The notes below the pieces were generated by a model, which searched no databases, was not told the DNA's origin, and was given only the letters and a program-made list of their open reading frames with translations. A stretch of DNA of 64,000 nucleotides from Rhynchopus sp. YZ270_cl-10 (taxonomy: Eukaryota > Euglenozoa > Diplonemea > Diplonemida > Diplonemidae): contig OZ037849.1 of the NCBI GenBank assembly GCA_964035575.1, positions 1,116,001 through 1,180,000 on the forward strand, read 5' to 3'. This document shows positions 20,557 through 30,869 of the stretch, one piece after another (position 1 is the first letter of the stretch; every line of letters begins with the position of its first letter). Position numbers and translations under genes: made by a program.

Positions 20557-21470
20557 GGGATCATCCATCTTACCAACTTCCCGCACATGAAGTACAAACA
20601 ATAGACAATATTTTGGGGCGTGACACAACTATGCCAAAGGTATTTTCCGATACACTAAATACAAGATGGCCGTGTATTTCAAATCAAAACATCAATATGT
20701 TTCCCGCAGCGGTACTTACCAGCGCCACTGTGTGTCTTTTTTTTTTTTTACAACCTCCCTCGTGGTAGCCGTGCACACCAATGAAGTACTCCCCGGGGGG
20801 TTCGATAACCCGCGGAGAAGCAGTGCCTGCGTTTGCACTGTCAACTCCTCTTTTTTTTTTTGAATACTTGGTTGCAGTGCAGAGACACCCGAGGATGCTC
20901 CACCTGTACACGTTTTTTTTCTTTTTTTGTTATCACCACACCTTTTAAGCCGAGAGGCTAAGCGTGAGAGGCTCAGGATCACTTTATAAAGTTTTCTCCT
21001 CTTTTTTTGGAGTGACTTAGCACGAGAGGCTAACTCATTTCATAATTTTTTTCTTCATTTTTTCTTCCTGGATCATTCTTGTCCTAACAAGCACCTCCCT
21101 AACAGGGGGATTCTTATACACACCTCTAATGTAACAGACCCCCTCCCCCTTACGTAGTTAGACCCTTCGCTGTCCACCATCTCAACCAATCCACCAACAG
21201 ACAGATACCATAGCAAAAAAAAGCAACAACAACATAACTACACATTTGTATTCAATCCTCTTTCTTTTTTTTTTCTTCCTCTTTCCCTCTTTCCCTCTTT
21301 CCCTTTTTCCCTTCTCCTCTACCCCCCTATAACACCTCCGTCTTTTTTTTTTTTTGTTTTCCACCGAAAGCAAAAAAAATCCTGTTCTCCCTCCCTCCAT
21401 CCCCCTCCTCCCTCCTCCCTCTTCCCCTTTTTTTAAATACCTTTCATTTAAAAAACTGGAGTATCGTTTC
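20557..21470. other. Intergenic region with hairpin repeats and pyrimidine tract
   Basis: Contains a GGTTCGATAACC hairpin repeat (20795-20848), two degenerate CTAAGC stem-loop repeats (20948-20995 and 21008-21050) and a long pyrimidine tract at about 21250-21445 before the transporter start. Confidence 0.6.
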
Positions 21471-23201
21471 ATGGAGGGAGACGGAGGAGGGGCGGAAGAG
21501 GCCCCCGCAACATGCCTGCACAATTTCAGCTTCCGGGTCTGCGTCTGGCTGATGACGGTCTTGGGGGTGGTCGGGACTGCAATAGGCGGGGCTACATCAG
21601 GGGTGCTTACTGCACTGGAAACTAATTTTGGGTTCAGCGCATTGGAGCTTGGTCTTATTGTAGCGTCTTATGACGTTGGCGCTACCCTTCTCGCTACACC
21701 ATGTGGATACCTTGGGGTTGACCAAGCACCCCGTTGGATAGGGGGAGGTTTTGTCCTTGCAGGGATTGCTTGTGTGATCTTCGGAATCGTTTCGTCGTTT
21801 TCTCTTCTCTGTATAAGCCAAGTCTTTGCTGGCGCTGGAGCATCTATCATTTGGATTCTCGGAGTAGTCCATATCGACAATAATGTTCCAAATAAAGCGG
21901 TCGCCGGAGGGTACACAGCATGGTTCATGTGCTTGTCCCCCTTTGGGGTGGTGTTTGGATTGATCTTCGCGGGATCGTTTTTGACAAATTGCTCGGATGA
22001 CACAGAAGGGGATAACGAATGCGCTGTGGACGATGTGCTCCTGATATTAGGAAATGGAACAAATGTGACGGCAGTGGTGGAAGCGGAACCATTGGAGTGC
22101 AATGCATGGCGATATGCGTTTATATTGTTGGGCGCGATGTTGGTTCCGACAGGATTATGGTTTTTCTTTTCGAAAAGGAAATATCGAAGCCCGGCGAGCA
22201 TTTCTTGCTGCAAAAAACTACGTTACGAAGATGAAGAAAAAGTTGGGAACGAAGACGAAGATGCGCTAGATACTTCCATCTCGTCGCTCGATCTTGCAGG
22301 ACTATCTTGGCGTGATTTTCGAACCGGAATCCACGCTCTGGCAACAAATCTTCGCTACCTCCTCATCGTCTTTGCATCTGCTATTCACGCTTTTCAGGCA
22401 GCGGCGATCATCAATTTTGGCCCCAGATTTCTCGAAAAACAGCTCTGCATAGAACGTTCGACCGCAACAATGCTGACCGGAACGTTAGTCCCTATCATCT
22501 GCCTCGGCGTTTTTGTAGGGGGAATGATTCCGGAGTGGAGGAGATGGGGAGTAGGGAGAACCTCTGAGACGCTGTTTTTGATGGGCGGCGCGACGTTGTG
22601 TGCTGTTCCGTTTGGAATGGCTGCGTTTTCGGCTGATAGCGTTGCGCTGTTTCTTATTCTTGCGATGATTTGCATGGCGTTTGGGTTTGCGAATCTCGCA
22701 CCGTTGGTTATGACCGCACAGCGTGTCGTCCCCGAAAGATACCGAGGATTGGCTGTTGCTGTGCAAAATGTTATAGGAAGGGTTCTCGGTGCGGTGCCAG
22801 GTCCGCTTGCTTTTGGAGCATGGATTGATAAGGTGGAGGCAGAAGGGGGGTCGCCACGGAAAGCATATGTGGTGACGTTGGCAGTGTGTCTTTCAGTATC
22901 GGGGTTGATGTGGATTCTTGCGGCTGTGCTGCAACGTCCGTTCGATAGGAGGATCCGAGACGCATCCTCCGCTTTGGATAGTCCACCAGGTGATATCGAT
23001 TCGGATGGGGGTGCGGTCGTCGCGCACCCCCTGCGTGGTGGAAGTGGCAGCAGTGCTGTCACGCAGGATAAAGGCCCCGCAGCAGAACATCTCAGCCCTA
23101 TCCCAGAGGAGGAGCAGGACCACGTACACGAGATGGTGCGTGCCCCACCAAATAGCAGCAGCAATGACAGCAAATATGCTGGAGAGGTGCAGTCGATATA
23201 A
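21471..23201 (+). CDS. OATP-like major facilitator transporter
   Basis: 576 residues from ATG 21471, chosen because the upstream frame is translated pyrimidine tract. About 12 membrane helices. The first half has VFAGAGASIIWILGVVHIDN and a helix-loop pattern like organic-anion transporting polypeptides (SLCO). A luminal-type loop carries Cys and N-glycosylation sites (NGTNVT). The central cytosolic loop is acidic (YEDEEKVGNEDEDALD). A disordered Ser/Asp tail (VVAHPLRGGSGSS, EEEQDHVHEM) follows the last helix. Substrate cannot be read from sequence. The last 340 bases of the gene are duplicated immediately downstream. Confidence 0.8.
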   Translation: MEGDGGGAEEAPATCLHNFSFRVCVWLMTVLGVVGTAIGGATSGVLTALETNFGFSALELGLIVASYDVGATLLATPCGYLGVDQAPRWIGGGFVLAGIACVIFGIVSSFSLLCISQVFAGAGASIIWILGVVHIDNNVPNKAVAGGYTAWFMCLSPFGVVFGLIFAGSFLTNCSDDTEGDNECAVDDVLLILGNGTNVTAVVEAEPLECNAWRYAFILLGAMLVPTGLWFFFSKRKYRSPASISCCKKLRYEDEEKVGNEDEDALDTSISSLDLAGLSWRDFRTGIHALATNLRYLLIVFASAIHAFQAAAIINFGPRFLEKQLCIERSTATMLTGTLVPIICLGVFVGGMIPEWRRWGVGRTSETLFLMGGATLCAVPFGMAAFSADSVALFLILAMICMAFGFANLAPLVMTAQRVVPERYRGLAVAVQNVIGRVLGAVPGPLAFGAWIDKVEAEGGSPRKAYVVTLAVCLSVSGLMWILAAVLQRPFDRRIRDASSALDSPPGDIDSDGGAVVAHPLRGGSGSSAVTQDKGPAAEHLSPIPEEEQDHVHEMVRAPPNSSSNDSKYAGEVQSI

Positions 23202-23575
23202 AAAGAGGAAGTAAAGAGGGGGGTGGGGTGACGTTGGCAGTGTGTCTTTCAGTGTCGGGGTTGATGTGGATTGTTGCGGCAGTGCTGCAACGTCCGTTTG
23301 ATAGAAGGATCCGAGACGCATCCTCCGCTTTGGATAGTCCACCAGGTGATATCGATTCCGATGGGGGTGCGGTCGTAGCGCACCCCCTGCGTGGTGGAAG
23401 TGGCAGCAGTGCTGTCACGCAGGATAAAGTCCCCGCAGAGCATCTCAGCCCCATCCCAGAGGAGGAGCAGGACCACGTACACGAGATGGTGCGTGCCCCA
23501 CCAAATAGCAGCAGCAATGACAGCAAATATGCTGGGGAGGTGCAGTCGATATAAAAAGAGGAAGTGGTGAGGGGG
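22872..23575 (+). repeat. Tandem duplication of the transporter 3' end
   Basis: Bases 22872-23226 (last membrane helix, tail, stop and start of the 3' UTR) are repeated at 23227-23575 with about 97% identity and one 3 bp difference. The second copy keeps an open frame to a stop at 23554, but it has no start region of its own and is probably an untranslated remnant. Confidence 0.9.
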
Positions 23576-24275
23576 GGGACCCTCAGCCCCCTCACTCAGG
23601 GGGGGGGACCTGAGGGGGGGGGTGGGATGGGGTTGGGAGCATAACAAAAAATAGAAGCGGGTGAGACAAAAAAAAAACCCAGACCGAGAGTGGTGAGGGG
23701 ATTTTTCAAAATTTAATTTTACGTGAAAAGAAAGAAAAGTGGAGATTGCACAAAACTGTGGTCAACACAAAACCGAGGCAAACTACATGAACAAGATAAA
23801 ACAATAAGCTCGCGTTTCTTTTATCGAACAGATTTTATTCTCCGCCCCGTACCCAAAACGTAAACACCACTTTGAATCAGAAAAAATATTTTCCTCTCCT
23901 TTTTTCTTCCACACGCGCCGGTTTTTGTATTTCGCTAATTTTTATCAAAAAGCTTTGAGTGCGAAACGTTTCTCCATGTATTGCACGGGAAACAATATGA
24001 CAAACAGGTGCAGGGTGGTTCCGTGCTTATCATAGAACCTGGCACCTTGTGTGTCTCCCAAAAACCAAAAAAGCGTTGTGTGTGTAGTTTTGAAGGAAGG
24101 AAAAATAAAACTCCAACAATTTATCAAAAAAAAAAAGAATATGAATAGTGAAGCAACATCCCTCGGGTGTTCAGTTCAAGTTTTTTTTTCTCTCGAAAAA
24201 TTAATGGTATTGGGGGAACAACAGTTACACGTACTTCTAGAGTAGTGAGCAACGTGCCAGTTTTTACATTTTAAG
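23576..24275 (+). repeat. 3' flank shared with the ankyrin gene at 26 kb
   Basis: Blocks at 23529-23565 (GAGGTGCAGTCGATATAAAA), 23640-23730 (GAAGCGGGTGAGACAAAAA) and 24135-24275 (GTGAAGCAACATCCCTCGGG) reappear in the same order at 28538-28575, 28612-28690 and 28795-28935. The intervening 400 bases here have no match there. G- and A-runs separate the blocks. Confidence 0.8.
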
Positions 24276-24365
24276 TACAGTGTGTAAAGGACCTACCCCG
24301 GGTAGGTGATTGTCGACACCAACGAGAACGGGCCCGGCTGGTGTAATGAATTATAATAAAGAAAT

Positions 24366-24420
24366 ATAGTGGAGTTCATCCTCGGGTGGCTACACTAATA
24401 CAACCAAGTTTTCAAAGAAA
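24366..24420 (+). repeat. Dispersed repeat copy
   Basis: GGTGGCTACACTAATACAAC then CAAGTTTTCAAAG, as at 9288-9345. Confidence 0.7.
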
Positions 24421-24659
24421 GGGGGGGGTGTAAAAAAACACAGTTGCCAAGTACATCTCTATGGGCATGGCTTTGCACATTATACTTCCCAAAAATTGCC
24501 CTCAAATGACGTAGGTTTGGTTTGTGAGGAACCGGAACAAATGGGAGGGAGGGGGGGTATTTTTTTGCGGTACATTTTTAGCACCCTCTTTTCCTTCTTT
24601 TCGTCAGAAAAGGAATGTATATGAAACAATTTTTTGCGACAACAATTACGATCAATACT

Positions 24660-24694
24660 CAGCACGAGAGGCTTAGGTTCATCTTATAAACTCT
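24660..24694 (+). repeat. CTAAGC/GGCTTAG stem-loop repeat
   Basis: AGCACGAGAGGCTTAGGTTC then ATCTTATAAAC. This dispersed unit has a 6 bp stem (CTAAGC/GCTTAG) around ACGAGAG and ends before a T/C-rich stretch. Other clear copies: 40008-40047, 40310-40353, 50516-50560, 50619-50663. Weaker: 11271, 13901, 20948, 21008, 37048, 39225, 44560, 48966. Confidence 0.75.
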
Positions 24695-24794
24695 TTTTTT
24701 TTTCTTCTTTTTTTGCGAAAATGCTCATCTGCCTGGGTCCGCCGGCGTCTGGTGTGACTTTTTGCACTTGAGCTTTTATTTTTAAACTTCGATG

Positions 24795-25445
24795 CATCTT
24801 TTGTTTGAATACAAACATACGAAGCGGTACGTACATTCGTAAGGAAATAATACAGACCGAAATGATTGGGCTCTTTCGGATTGAATGATTGGAATAGTGT
24901 GTGTTGTGCGGAAATATGTACTATCTCTTTCTGTAGCATCGTTGGTGTGGCTGAAGGGGGGATACTTTTTGCTATTTTCTGCTATTCTCAATTGTATTCC
25001 AATGAAAACCACAAAGTAGAAAAGTTCGAGAATGTAGGTTTTATTAATTTTCATAAAACCGTCATAAGTGGAAACGGCACCAACTGGGACTCTTTTTTGG
25101 TCACGGCTTTACTCTAGACAGAAAAATAATAAAACCTACATTCTTGAGCTCTTCTATACGAAATGATTTTCATTGGACGCATCCCTTTTTTTTTCAAATG
25201 GAAAACGCTAATAACTTTTTGACCCCCCTCTGTAAGTGTTGGTTGAATTGGAGTCGGGGAGCACAAGCAAAGGGCAATGACAGGAAAAGAATGAGTAAAA
25301 GAACAAGATAGAAGAGCCAGTATTTATGTCTGAGTTTCACACACAATTCCAATCATTCGAACCGAAGACACCCAAACATTTCGGCTTGTATTATTTCCTT
25401 ACAACCGTACGCGTACCGCTTCGTCTGTTGTATACAATAAAAAAA
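24795..25445. mobile_element. Foldback element about 650 bp, no ORF
   Basis: The left arm 24799-24910 (ACGAAGCGGTACGTACATTC, GTAAGGAAATAATACA) is the reverse complement of 25330-25442. A nested inverted repeat (GAATGTAGGTTTTATTA at 25030-25050 against 25128-25145) lies inside. Parts of the family occur at 5367-5475 and 34950-35040. Probably a non-autonomous DNA element; terminal duplication not resolved. Confidence 0.75.
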
Positions 25446-25753
25446 GAGGTGCGTACAAGTGGGAGAACGGAATACCGAAGCCCCAGTAATAAAAAATCAT
25501 TTTTGATAAAAAAATCCGAGGCTATTACGTGAGTGACTTTAGGGAGAGGAAGCTTGCACAATGTGGCAACTACACTATCCCAACAATTTTTCAAAAAAAT
25601 AAAAAAGCACAGACTAAAAAAAATAACCAAGAAGTTGCGTTGTTTCATTAGCAAAAGTTTTAATAGGGAACGAAATTGGGGGGGGGTCAAAAAAAAGGGG
25701 GTTTTAGCTTTTGTTTCTTCACCCGCCACTATTTTAGTGAGCTTACAGCAGCA

Positions 25754-26038
25754 ATGGTGTCTGCACTCCTTGCTCTGCACAACACAGTGCAGAGCAACCT
25801 TGTCCTCATTCTTCGCAGGGTGAGTGCGAACACCTGCTCGTATCCCCCTGTATCTGCTCCCTGCGTACTTCTGTCCTGCCTTCCACATACCCCACCCTGT
25901 GTCTCGCCATCCTCAGTGTTTGTGCTCTCTTTGTCCCTTCCTTCCTATGTCGAATGCCTGTTGGGATTCACCTCTGGAGGTGTAGAGTGCGTGGCATGCA
26001 ACGAAGGTGAAGACAACAAGTGTTGCAAAGAGGGGTAG
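25754..26038 (+). CDS. Possible small protein, doubtful
   Basis: A 94-residue frame starts MVSALLALHNTVQSNLVLIL, which could be a signal peptide or membrane helix, and ends Cys-rich (VECVACNEGEDNKCC). A donor-like GTGAGT at 25820 and acceptor-like CCTCAG at 25916 lie inside, so splicing is possible. It sits 180 bases before the ankyrin gene. No family recognised; could be chance. Confidence 0.3.
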   Translation: MVSALLALHNTVQSNLVLILRRVSANTCSYPPVSAPCVLLSCLPHTPPCVSPSSVFVLSLSLPSYVECLLGFTSGGVECVACNEGEDNKCCKEG

Positions 26039-26218
26039 TCTGTACTAAGGTGGTGTGGTGCGTGGGGGGGTGGTTTGGTTGGTCATGGATATGCTGCCCT
26101 TTGTGTGTGCGGGTCTTCAGTAAAAGTGCGTTGTGGAAGTTCAGGGACACCACTCACCCCACAACCTCCACAAAAAAGAAACAGAACAAAATACACACAT
26201 CAATATCTTCAAAAAACC

Positions 26219-28442
26219 ATGTCGAAGCGACACGCAGACAGCACACCTTATGAGAAGGCGCCAAACAGCACAACGCTTTCTGCAGACGAGGTCTTGGTGG
26301 AGGCTGCCAGGAACGGCGACACAACTACCGTGCAGGAGGGACTTGAGAAGCTCAGCACAGACACAGACAGCAAAAGGGTCGCTTTCGATGCTGTGCGCGA
26401 GGCATGCAGAGGGAACCACGATGAATGCCTTGCACTGCTTCTTCCGTATGTTGAGACAACGCAGATGGGCTTTGGGATCCTGCTGAGTGAGTGTCCACGC
26501 AGACCACACTGCGCGCACGAAGGTCCTCTTGCAGCATTGGAAATCAGTCTGCAGCAACGTCGCGTTTGTCCCACACGGGAAGGAGGACAGGAAAGACCGT
26601 GCCTGTCCAGCCATGTGGGCGGACCCTGCAGTGTGTGAGGTGCTCATTGATGCAGGGGCAGACATCGAGACAAAGGACGACATGGGACGTTCGCCTCTGC
26701 ACTGGGCTTGCCGTTCAGGAACACTCGAGGTTGTGAAGATGTTGCACAAACAAGGTGCCGGAGTGTGTGTCACGTGCAACTCCGGAAACACATGTCTTAT
26801 TTTTGCGGCAAATAATGGACACACCGAGACTGTGCGTTACCTTGTGGGTTTGAAGGATGTGGATGTGAATCACACAGCAAAGAACGGCTGGTCTGCGTTG
26901 GTCTGTGCAGTACGACAAAAGCATGCAGATGTGGTGCAGGTGCTCATTGATGCAGGGGCAGACATCGAAGCAAGAGACAAAAGCTCACGTACACCTCTCA
27001 TCTCTTCTTGCGAGAAAGGGGAACTCCCGATTGTGAAGATGTTGGTGGAAGCAGGTGCTAAAGTACGTGCCACAGACAAGAAAGGAGGCACATGTCTTAT
27101 TATGGCAGCAAACTTTGGACACACCGAGACTGTGCGCTATCTTGTGGGCTTGCCGGATATGGACGTCGTAATGAGTATCAAGGATAAGGATGGCTACACT
27201 GCGGTGCTCGTCGTAGCTGATCTAGGCCATGCAGATGTGATGAAGGTGCTCATTGATGCAGGGGCAGACATCGAGACAAAGGACGACATGGGACGTTCGC
27301 CTCTGCACCGGGCTTGCTGTTCAGGAACACTCGAAGTTGTGAAGATGTTGCACAAACAAGGTGCCGGAGTGTGTGTCACGTGCAAAGGTTACACAGGTCT
27401 TATTTTTGCGGCATTTAATGGACACACCGAGACTGTGCGTTACCTTGTGGGCCTGAAGGATGTGGATGTGAATCACACAGCAAATGACGGCTGGTCTGCG
27501 TTGGGATGTGCAGTGCGTCAAAAGCATGCAGATGTGGTGCAGGTGCTCATTGATGCAGGGGCAGATATCGAGGCAAGAGACAGCAACGCACGTCCTCTAA
27601 TCTCTGCTTGCGAGAAAGGGGAACTCCGAATTGTGAAGATGTTGGTGGAAGCAGGTGCGGAAGTACGTGCCACAGACAAGCAAGGACGCACATGTCTTAT
27701 GATGGCAGCAACCTTTGGACACACCGAGACTGTGCGCTATCTTGTGGGCTTGCCGGATATGGACGTCGTAATGAGTACCAAGGCTGAGGAAGGTAACACT
27801 GCTGTTCTCGCCGACATCGAAACGAAGAACAATGCCGGGCAATCAGCACTTTCCGTGGCAAGCATGTCCGGGAAACTCGAAGTTGTCAAGGTGTTGGTCA
27901 GAGCCGGTGCGAAAGTGTGTGTCACAGACAACAATGGAAACACATGTCTTACCCTTGCGGCTGCTGGTCGACACACCGAGACTGTGCGTACTCTTCTCTG
28001 CATGCCGGGGGTGGACGTGAATCACTCAAGTTCACTGGGCTTCACTGCACTGCTCCACGCAGTGTTAAATGAGGACTCAATTTTGGTGCAGGTGCTCATT
28101 GGGGCAGGGGCAGACATTGAGGTGAATGAACAGAGTGGATTTACCCCACCTCTTCACACTGCTTGCGAGATAGGGGAACTCACAATTGTGCAGATGTTGG
28201 TGGAAGCAGGTGCAGACGTGCGTGTGGTGGACGACAATGGTAGCACATGTCTTCATGGCGCGGCATTTCACGGACACACCGAGACTGTGCGCTATCTTGT
28301 GGGCTTGAAGGATATGGATGTGAATCACACAGCAAATGACGGCTGGACTGCGTTGGGATGTGCACTCCGTGAATATCATACAGATGTGGTGCAGGTGCTC
28401 ATTGATGCAGGGGCAGATCTACGCGATAACCCAGCAGCCTGA
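26219..28442 (+). pseudogene. Ankyrin-repeat protein, copy 1, with a frameshift
   Basis: Paralogue of the gene at 35398-37053. ATG 26219 opens MSKRHADSTPYEKAPNST. The frame is lost near 26491, where this copy has GAGTGTCCACG and the other has GAGTGTGTCTACG, a 2-base loss. The correct frame then runs to 28442. After an N-terminal helical region of about 130 residues come ankyrin repeats of 33-34 residues (TCLIFAANNGHTETVRYLVG; VLIDAGADIE). Bases 26641-27240 are repeated as 27247-27845, a 606 bp (six-repeat) internal duplication. Ankyrin proteins bind other proteins; a partner cannot be named. Sequencing error rather than decay remains possible, because the rest of the frame is clean. Confidence 0.85.
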
Positions 28443-28464
28443 TCAAGACGCTGCAGGACATGTT

Positions 28465-28499
28465 GGAGGGAGGCTATTGCTGTGCAACAGCCTCCCTCC
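28465..28499 (+). terminator. Perfect 11 bp stem-loop after ankyrin copy 1
   Basis: GGAGGGAGGCT and AGCCTCCCTCC pair perfectly around a 13-base loop, 25 bases after the ankyrin stop. The other ankyrin copy lacks it. Could act in 3' end processing or RNA stability; role not shown. Confidence 0.5.
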
Positions 28500-28534
28500 C
28501 ACCTTCGGCGGCCTGTTCCTCGAGCTCAAGACGT

Positions 28535-28935
28535 CGTCGCTGGGCAGGTGCAGTCAATATGAAGAAAGAGAAGATGGGGGTAGGGTAGGCTAGGGTAGGG
28601 GGGGAGTATGCAGTGTAGAAGCGGGTGAGACGAACCCTGACCAATGAATGAGAGTGGTTCAGGGATGTTTCAAATTTTATTTTACTGTGTTGAAATGAAC
28701 TCGTTCAGCACGTCCAGCGTAATGGTGGGGGGGTGGTTGTATGGATATACTGCTTTGCAGAGGTACGTCATGGAAGAAGAGTATTTTAAAAAAGGAATAA
28801 AGAATACAAATGAACAGTGAAGCAACATCCCTCGGTGTTCAGTTTCAAGTTTTTTTTTCTCTCAAAAAATACATAGTTTTGGGGGAACAACAGTAACGTG
28901 TACTTCTAGAACAGTGGACAATGTGCCGTTTTTGG
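28535..28935 (+). repeat. 3' flank shared with the transporter at 23 kb
   Basis: Collinear blocks match 23529-24275 (see there), for example GTGAAGCAACATCCCTCGG, TCAAGTTTTTTTTTCTCTC and ACGTGTACTTCTAGAACAGT. The ankyrin coding region itself has no match in the transporter, so the 3' flank was copied or exchanged on its own. Confidence 0.8.
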
Positions 28936-29223
28936 CGCCTCTTCGTGGCTTGCCCGCACCCTCCAAGGACAGCAAACTGGCAATTTCCTCTCAGCAGAAG
29001 CTTCTGGCGTGGTCATGTACGGAGGACCGGTCCGTTCCTCTCTGGCTGCACACACGAAGCACAACTACCCGTCGTTGTGTGGGAGGACCTCTAACTGGCG
29101 AGGAGTTGTCTCTCTTGTGTTTGCAAATGACAACACATCTCGTTCCCTTTCAGAAACACAACCCCTCTTCCACCTGCCCTCCCCACACACCTTTCCCCAC
29201 AGAACAAAGTTACTCCCCTGAAC

Positions 29224-30315
29224 ATGGACATCACAGGACACTTCGAATCTGCAAGCTGTGTGATAGAAGTGGACGGGAGCGCCACCCTTGCACAGGTGAA
29301 GGGGAAGCTTGTTGCGGAGCTTGGCGTGCCGCATGCTCGGCATGTTGGTGTGCGGATGAGAGGCGGTGGCGACATCGGCAACGACGACTTGCGCATCTGC
29401 GACACGGAGATGGATGAGGGATGTGCCGTTGAGCTGTACTGCGCTGGTGCCAACATCACTCCTGGGGTGATACAAGGCTCGGAGGAGACATACTCGCTCA
29501 CACTCTCCCCGTGTGATAGGTATCTTGCAGTGCTGTGGGATAAGGGGGGTCTGTCCATCTTTGACACGACTTCACATGAGCGTCTGTGCAGCTTCCCTGG
29601 CCTGTGTATTTCTACCCCAGCATTCTCACCTTGCAGTGAGTGGATCTCACATGTCAACAAGGGTCTGGACTGTGCAGAGGTTCATGACGTGAAGACAGGT
29701 GCCGTGGTGCACTCCTTTGGAGATGCAGGTGATAAGAGGAAGACCACGGCATGGTCACCCTGTGGAACAAGGCTGTTGTCGTGCTGTAAGAACAAAGGTT
29801 TGCAGGTGTGGGACATTGCAACAGGCGTTGTTGTGCATGAATGGAGCCACGTTGTGAAGTGCGTGAACGTCATGGTTGTGGCAGGTGACAAGGTGGCGAT
29901 GTATGGGGGGAACAGCAAACAGATCACCATCTGGGACTACACGACAGGGGTGGAGGTGCTTGTTATTGCAGCCCCTTCTGACGTTGATTACATAGCACTG
30001 ACACCAGACCAACGTTTCATTGCAGCGTCTTGCAACAAATATGTGCGTGTCTGGAACATCGAAACAGGTGAATGTGTGTTTGAATACGTCTCAGAAAACA
30101 GGTGTTTTGATGTTGCTGTGTCCAACGACGTTGTAGCTGTCTACTCTTCTGAGACCTTGTGCGTGTGGTGCATCTCAACAGGGAAGCAACTGTTACGTCG
30201 TGATTTTGAGGACAACGATTCTTTCGGTCTTGCAATCAGCAGCTGTGGTGGTGTGGTGATGTACGGCAGGGATGAGGGTGTTGAGATTGTTGACATCTCA
30301 CACCTCTCTTCTTGA
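29224..30315 (+). CDS. Ubiquitin-like plus WD40 beta-propeller protein
   Basis: 363 residues. Residues 10-80 have the pattern of a ubiquitin-like fold (VIEVDGSATLAQVKGKLVAE ... DDLRICDTEMDEGCAVELY). Residues 90-360 hold about seven WD-type blades, with LQVWDIATGVVV, ITIWDYTTGVEV, VRVWNIETGECV and LCVWCISTGKQL marking strand c-d of successive blades. The start at 29224 (AACATGGAC) lies in good context after a pyrimidine-rich leader. WD propellers are protein-binding platforms; a ubiquitin-like N-terminus suggests targeting to ubiquitin or proteasome partners. The combination is not a family I can name. Confidence 0.8.
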   Translation: MDITGHFESASCVIEVDGSATLAQVKGKLVAELGVPHARHVGVRMRGGGDIGNDDLRICDTEMDEGCAVELYCAGANITPGVIQGSEETYSLTLSPCDRYLAVLWDKGGLSIFDTTSHERLCSFPGLCISTPAFSPCSEWISHVNKGLDCAEVHDVKTGAVVHSFGDAGDKRKTTAWSPCGTRLLSCCKNKGLQVWDIATGVVVHEWSHVVKCVNVMVVAGDKVAMYGGNSKQITIWDYTTGVEVLVIAAPSDVDYIALTPDQRFIAASCNKYVRVWNIETGECVFEYVSENRCFDVAVSNDVVAVYSSETLCVWCISTGKQLLRRDFEDNDSFGLAISSCGGVVMYGRDEGVEIVDISHLSS

Positions 30316-30869
30316 ACCCATCTTCCACAACCTAAAGGTGCCATCTAACTTTGCTTCCCTTTCCTGCACCTAGCCTGGGTCACTCCACGCAGGAAGATAC
30401 GTAAAGATAGATGAGCATGTCTCTCGTTGCGGGAGTGGATTGGCAATGGAGACGGTGCCGTTCCGCTTTTGCAGGCACGAAGCACAACTACCTCATACTG
30501 GGCGAGGAGTTATCTCTTTTGTTTTTTGATGGTGACATACATTTGTCGTCGTTCATTATTCCTTCATCTCCCTCAGCATCTCTGATTGGAAATATCCACC
30601 CTGACGTCACTTCTCTTTTGTACGAGTATGCAATACGTCTGGAAATGAAAGACGCGTTCTTCGGTTGCCATGAGTCTTACCGTTTCCCCTTCCCCCCTTT
30701 TGTGCTCCACCTCTCCCCCGTACTTCCTGAAGGAGGGACGGTGTCCTTTCAGGACCATCGTTGATTTTGCCCTTTCTTCAGTTGTCTGGTAGTTTATTCT
30801 GTGGTGGGATGCTACAGAGACATGCCTAGAGCCTACACCAACACTCCAGAATAACACAAAAGCCTTAAA
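30316..30869. other. Intergenic region with solo copy of the 15.3 kb terminal segment
   Basis: At 30610-30730 lies TTTTGTACGAGTATGCAATA then CGTCTGGAAATGAAAGACGC and a pyrimidine tract with TGCTCCACCTCTCCCCCGTA. It is about 88% identical to 15340-15460, the start of the mobile element there, and may be a solo remnant. Remainder shows nothing. Confidence 0.6.

Noticed and set aside
21354-21470. Longer N-terminus of the transporter
   Set aside because: The extra 39 codons translate the pyrimidine tract (Pro/Ser/Phe runs) and lack any signal or homology.
28914-29417. 167-codon frame before and over the WD40 start
   Set aside because: Its second half is an alternative frame of the WD40 gene and its first half lies in repeat sequence.
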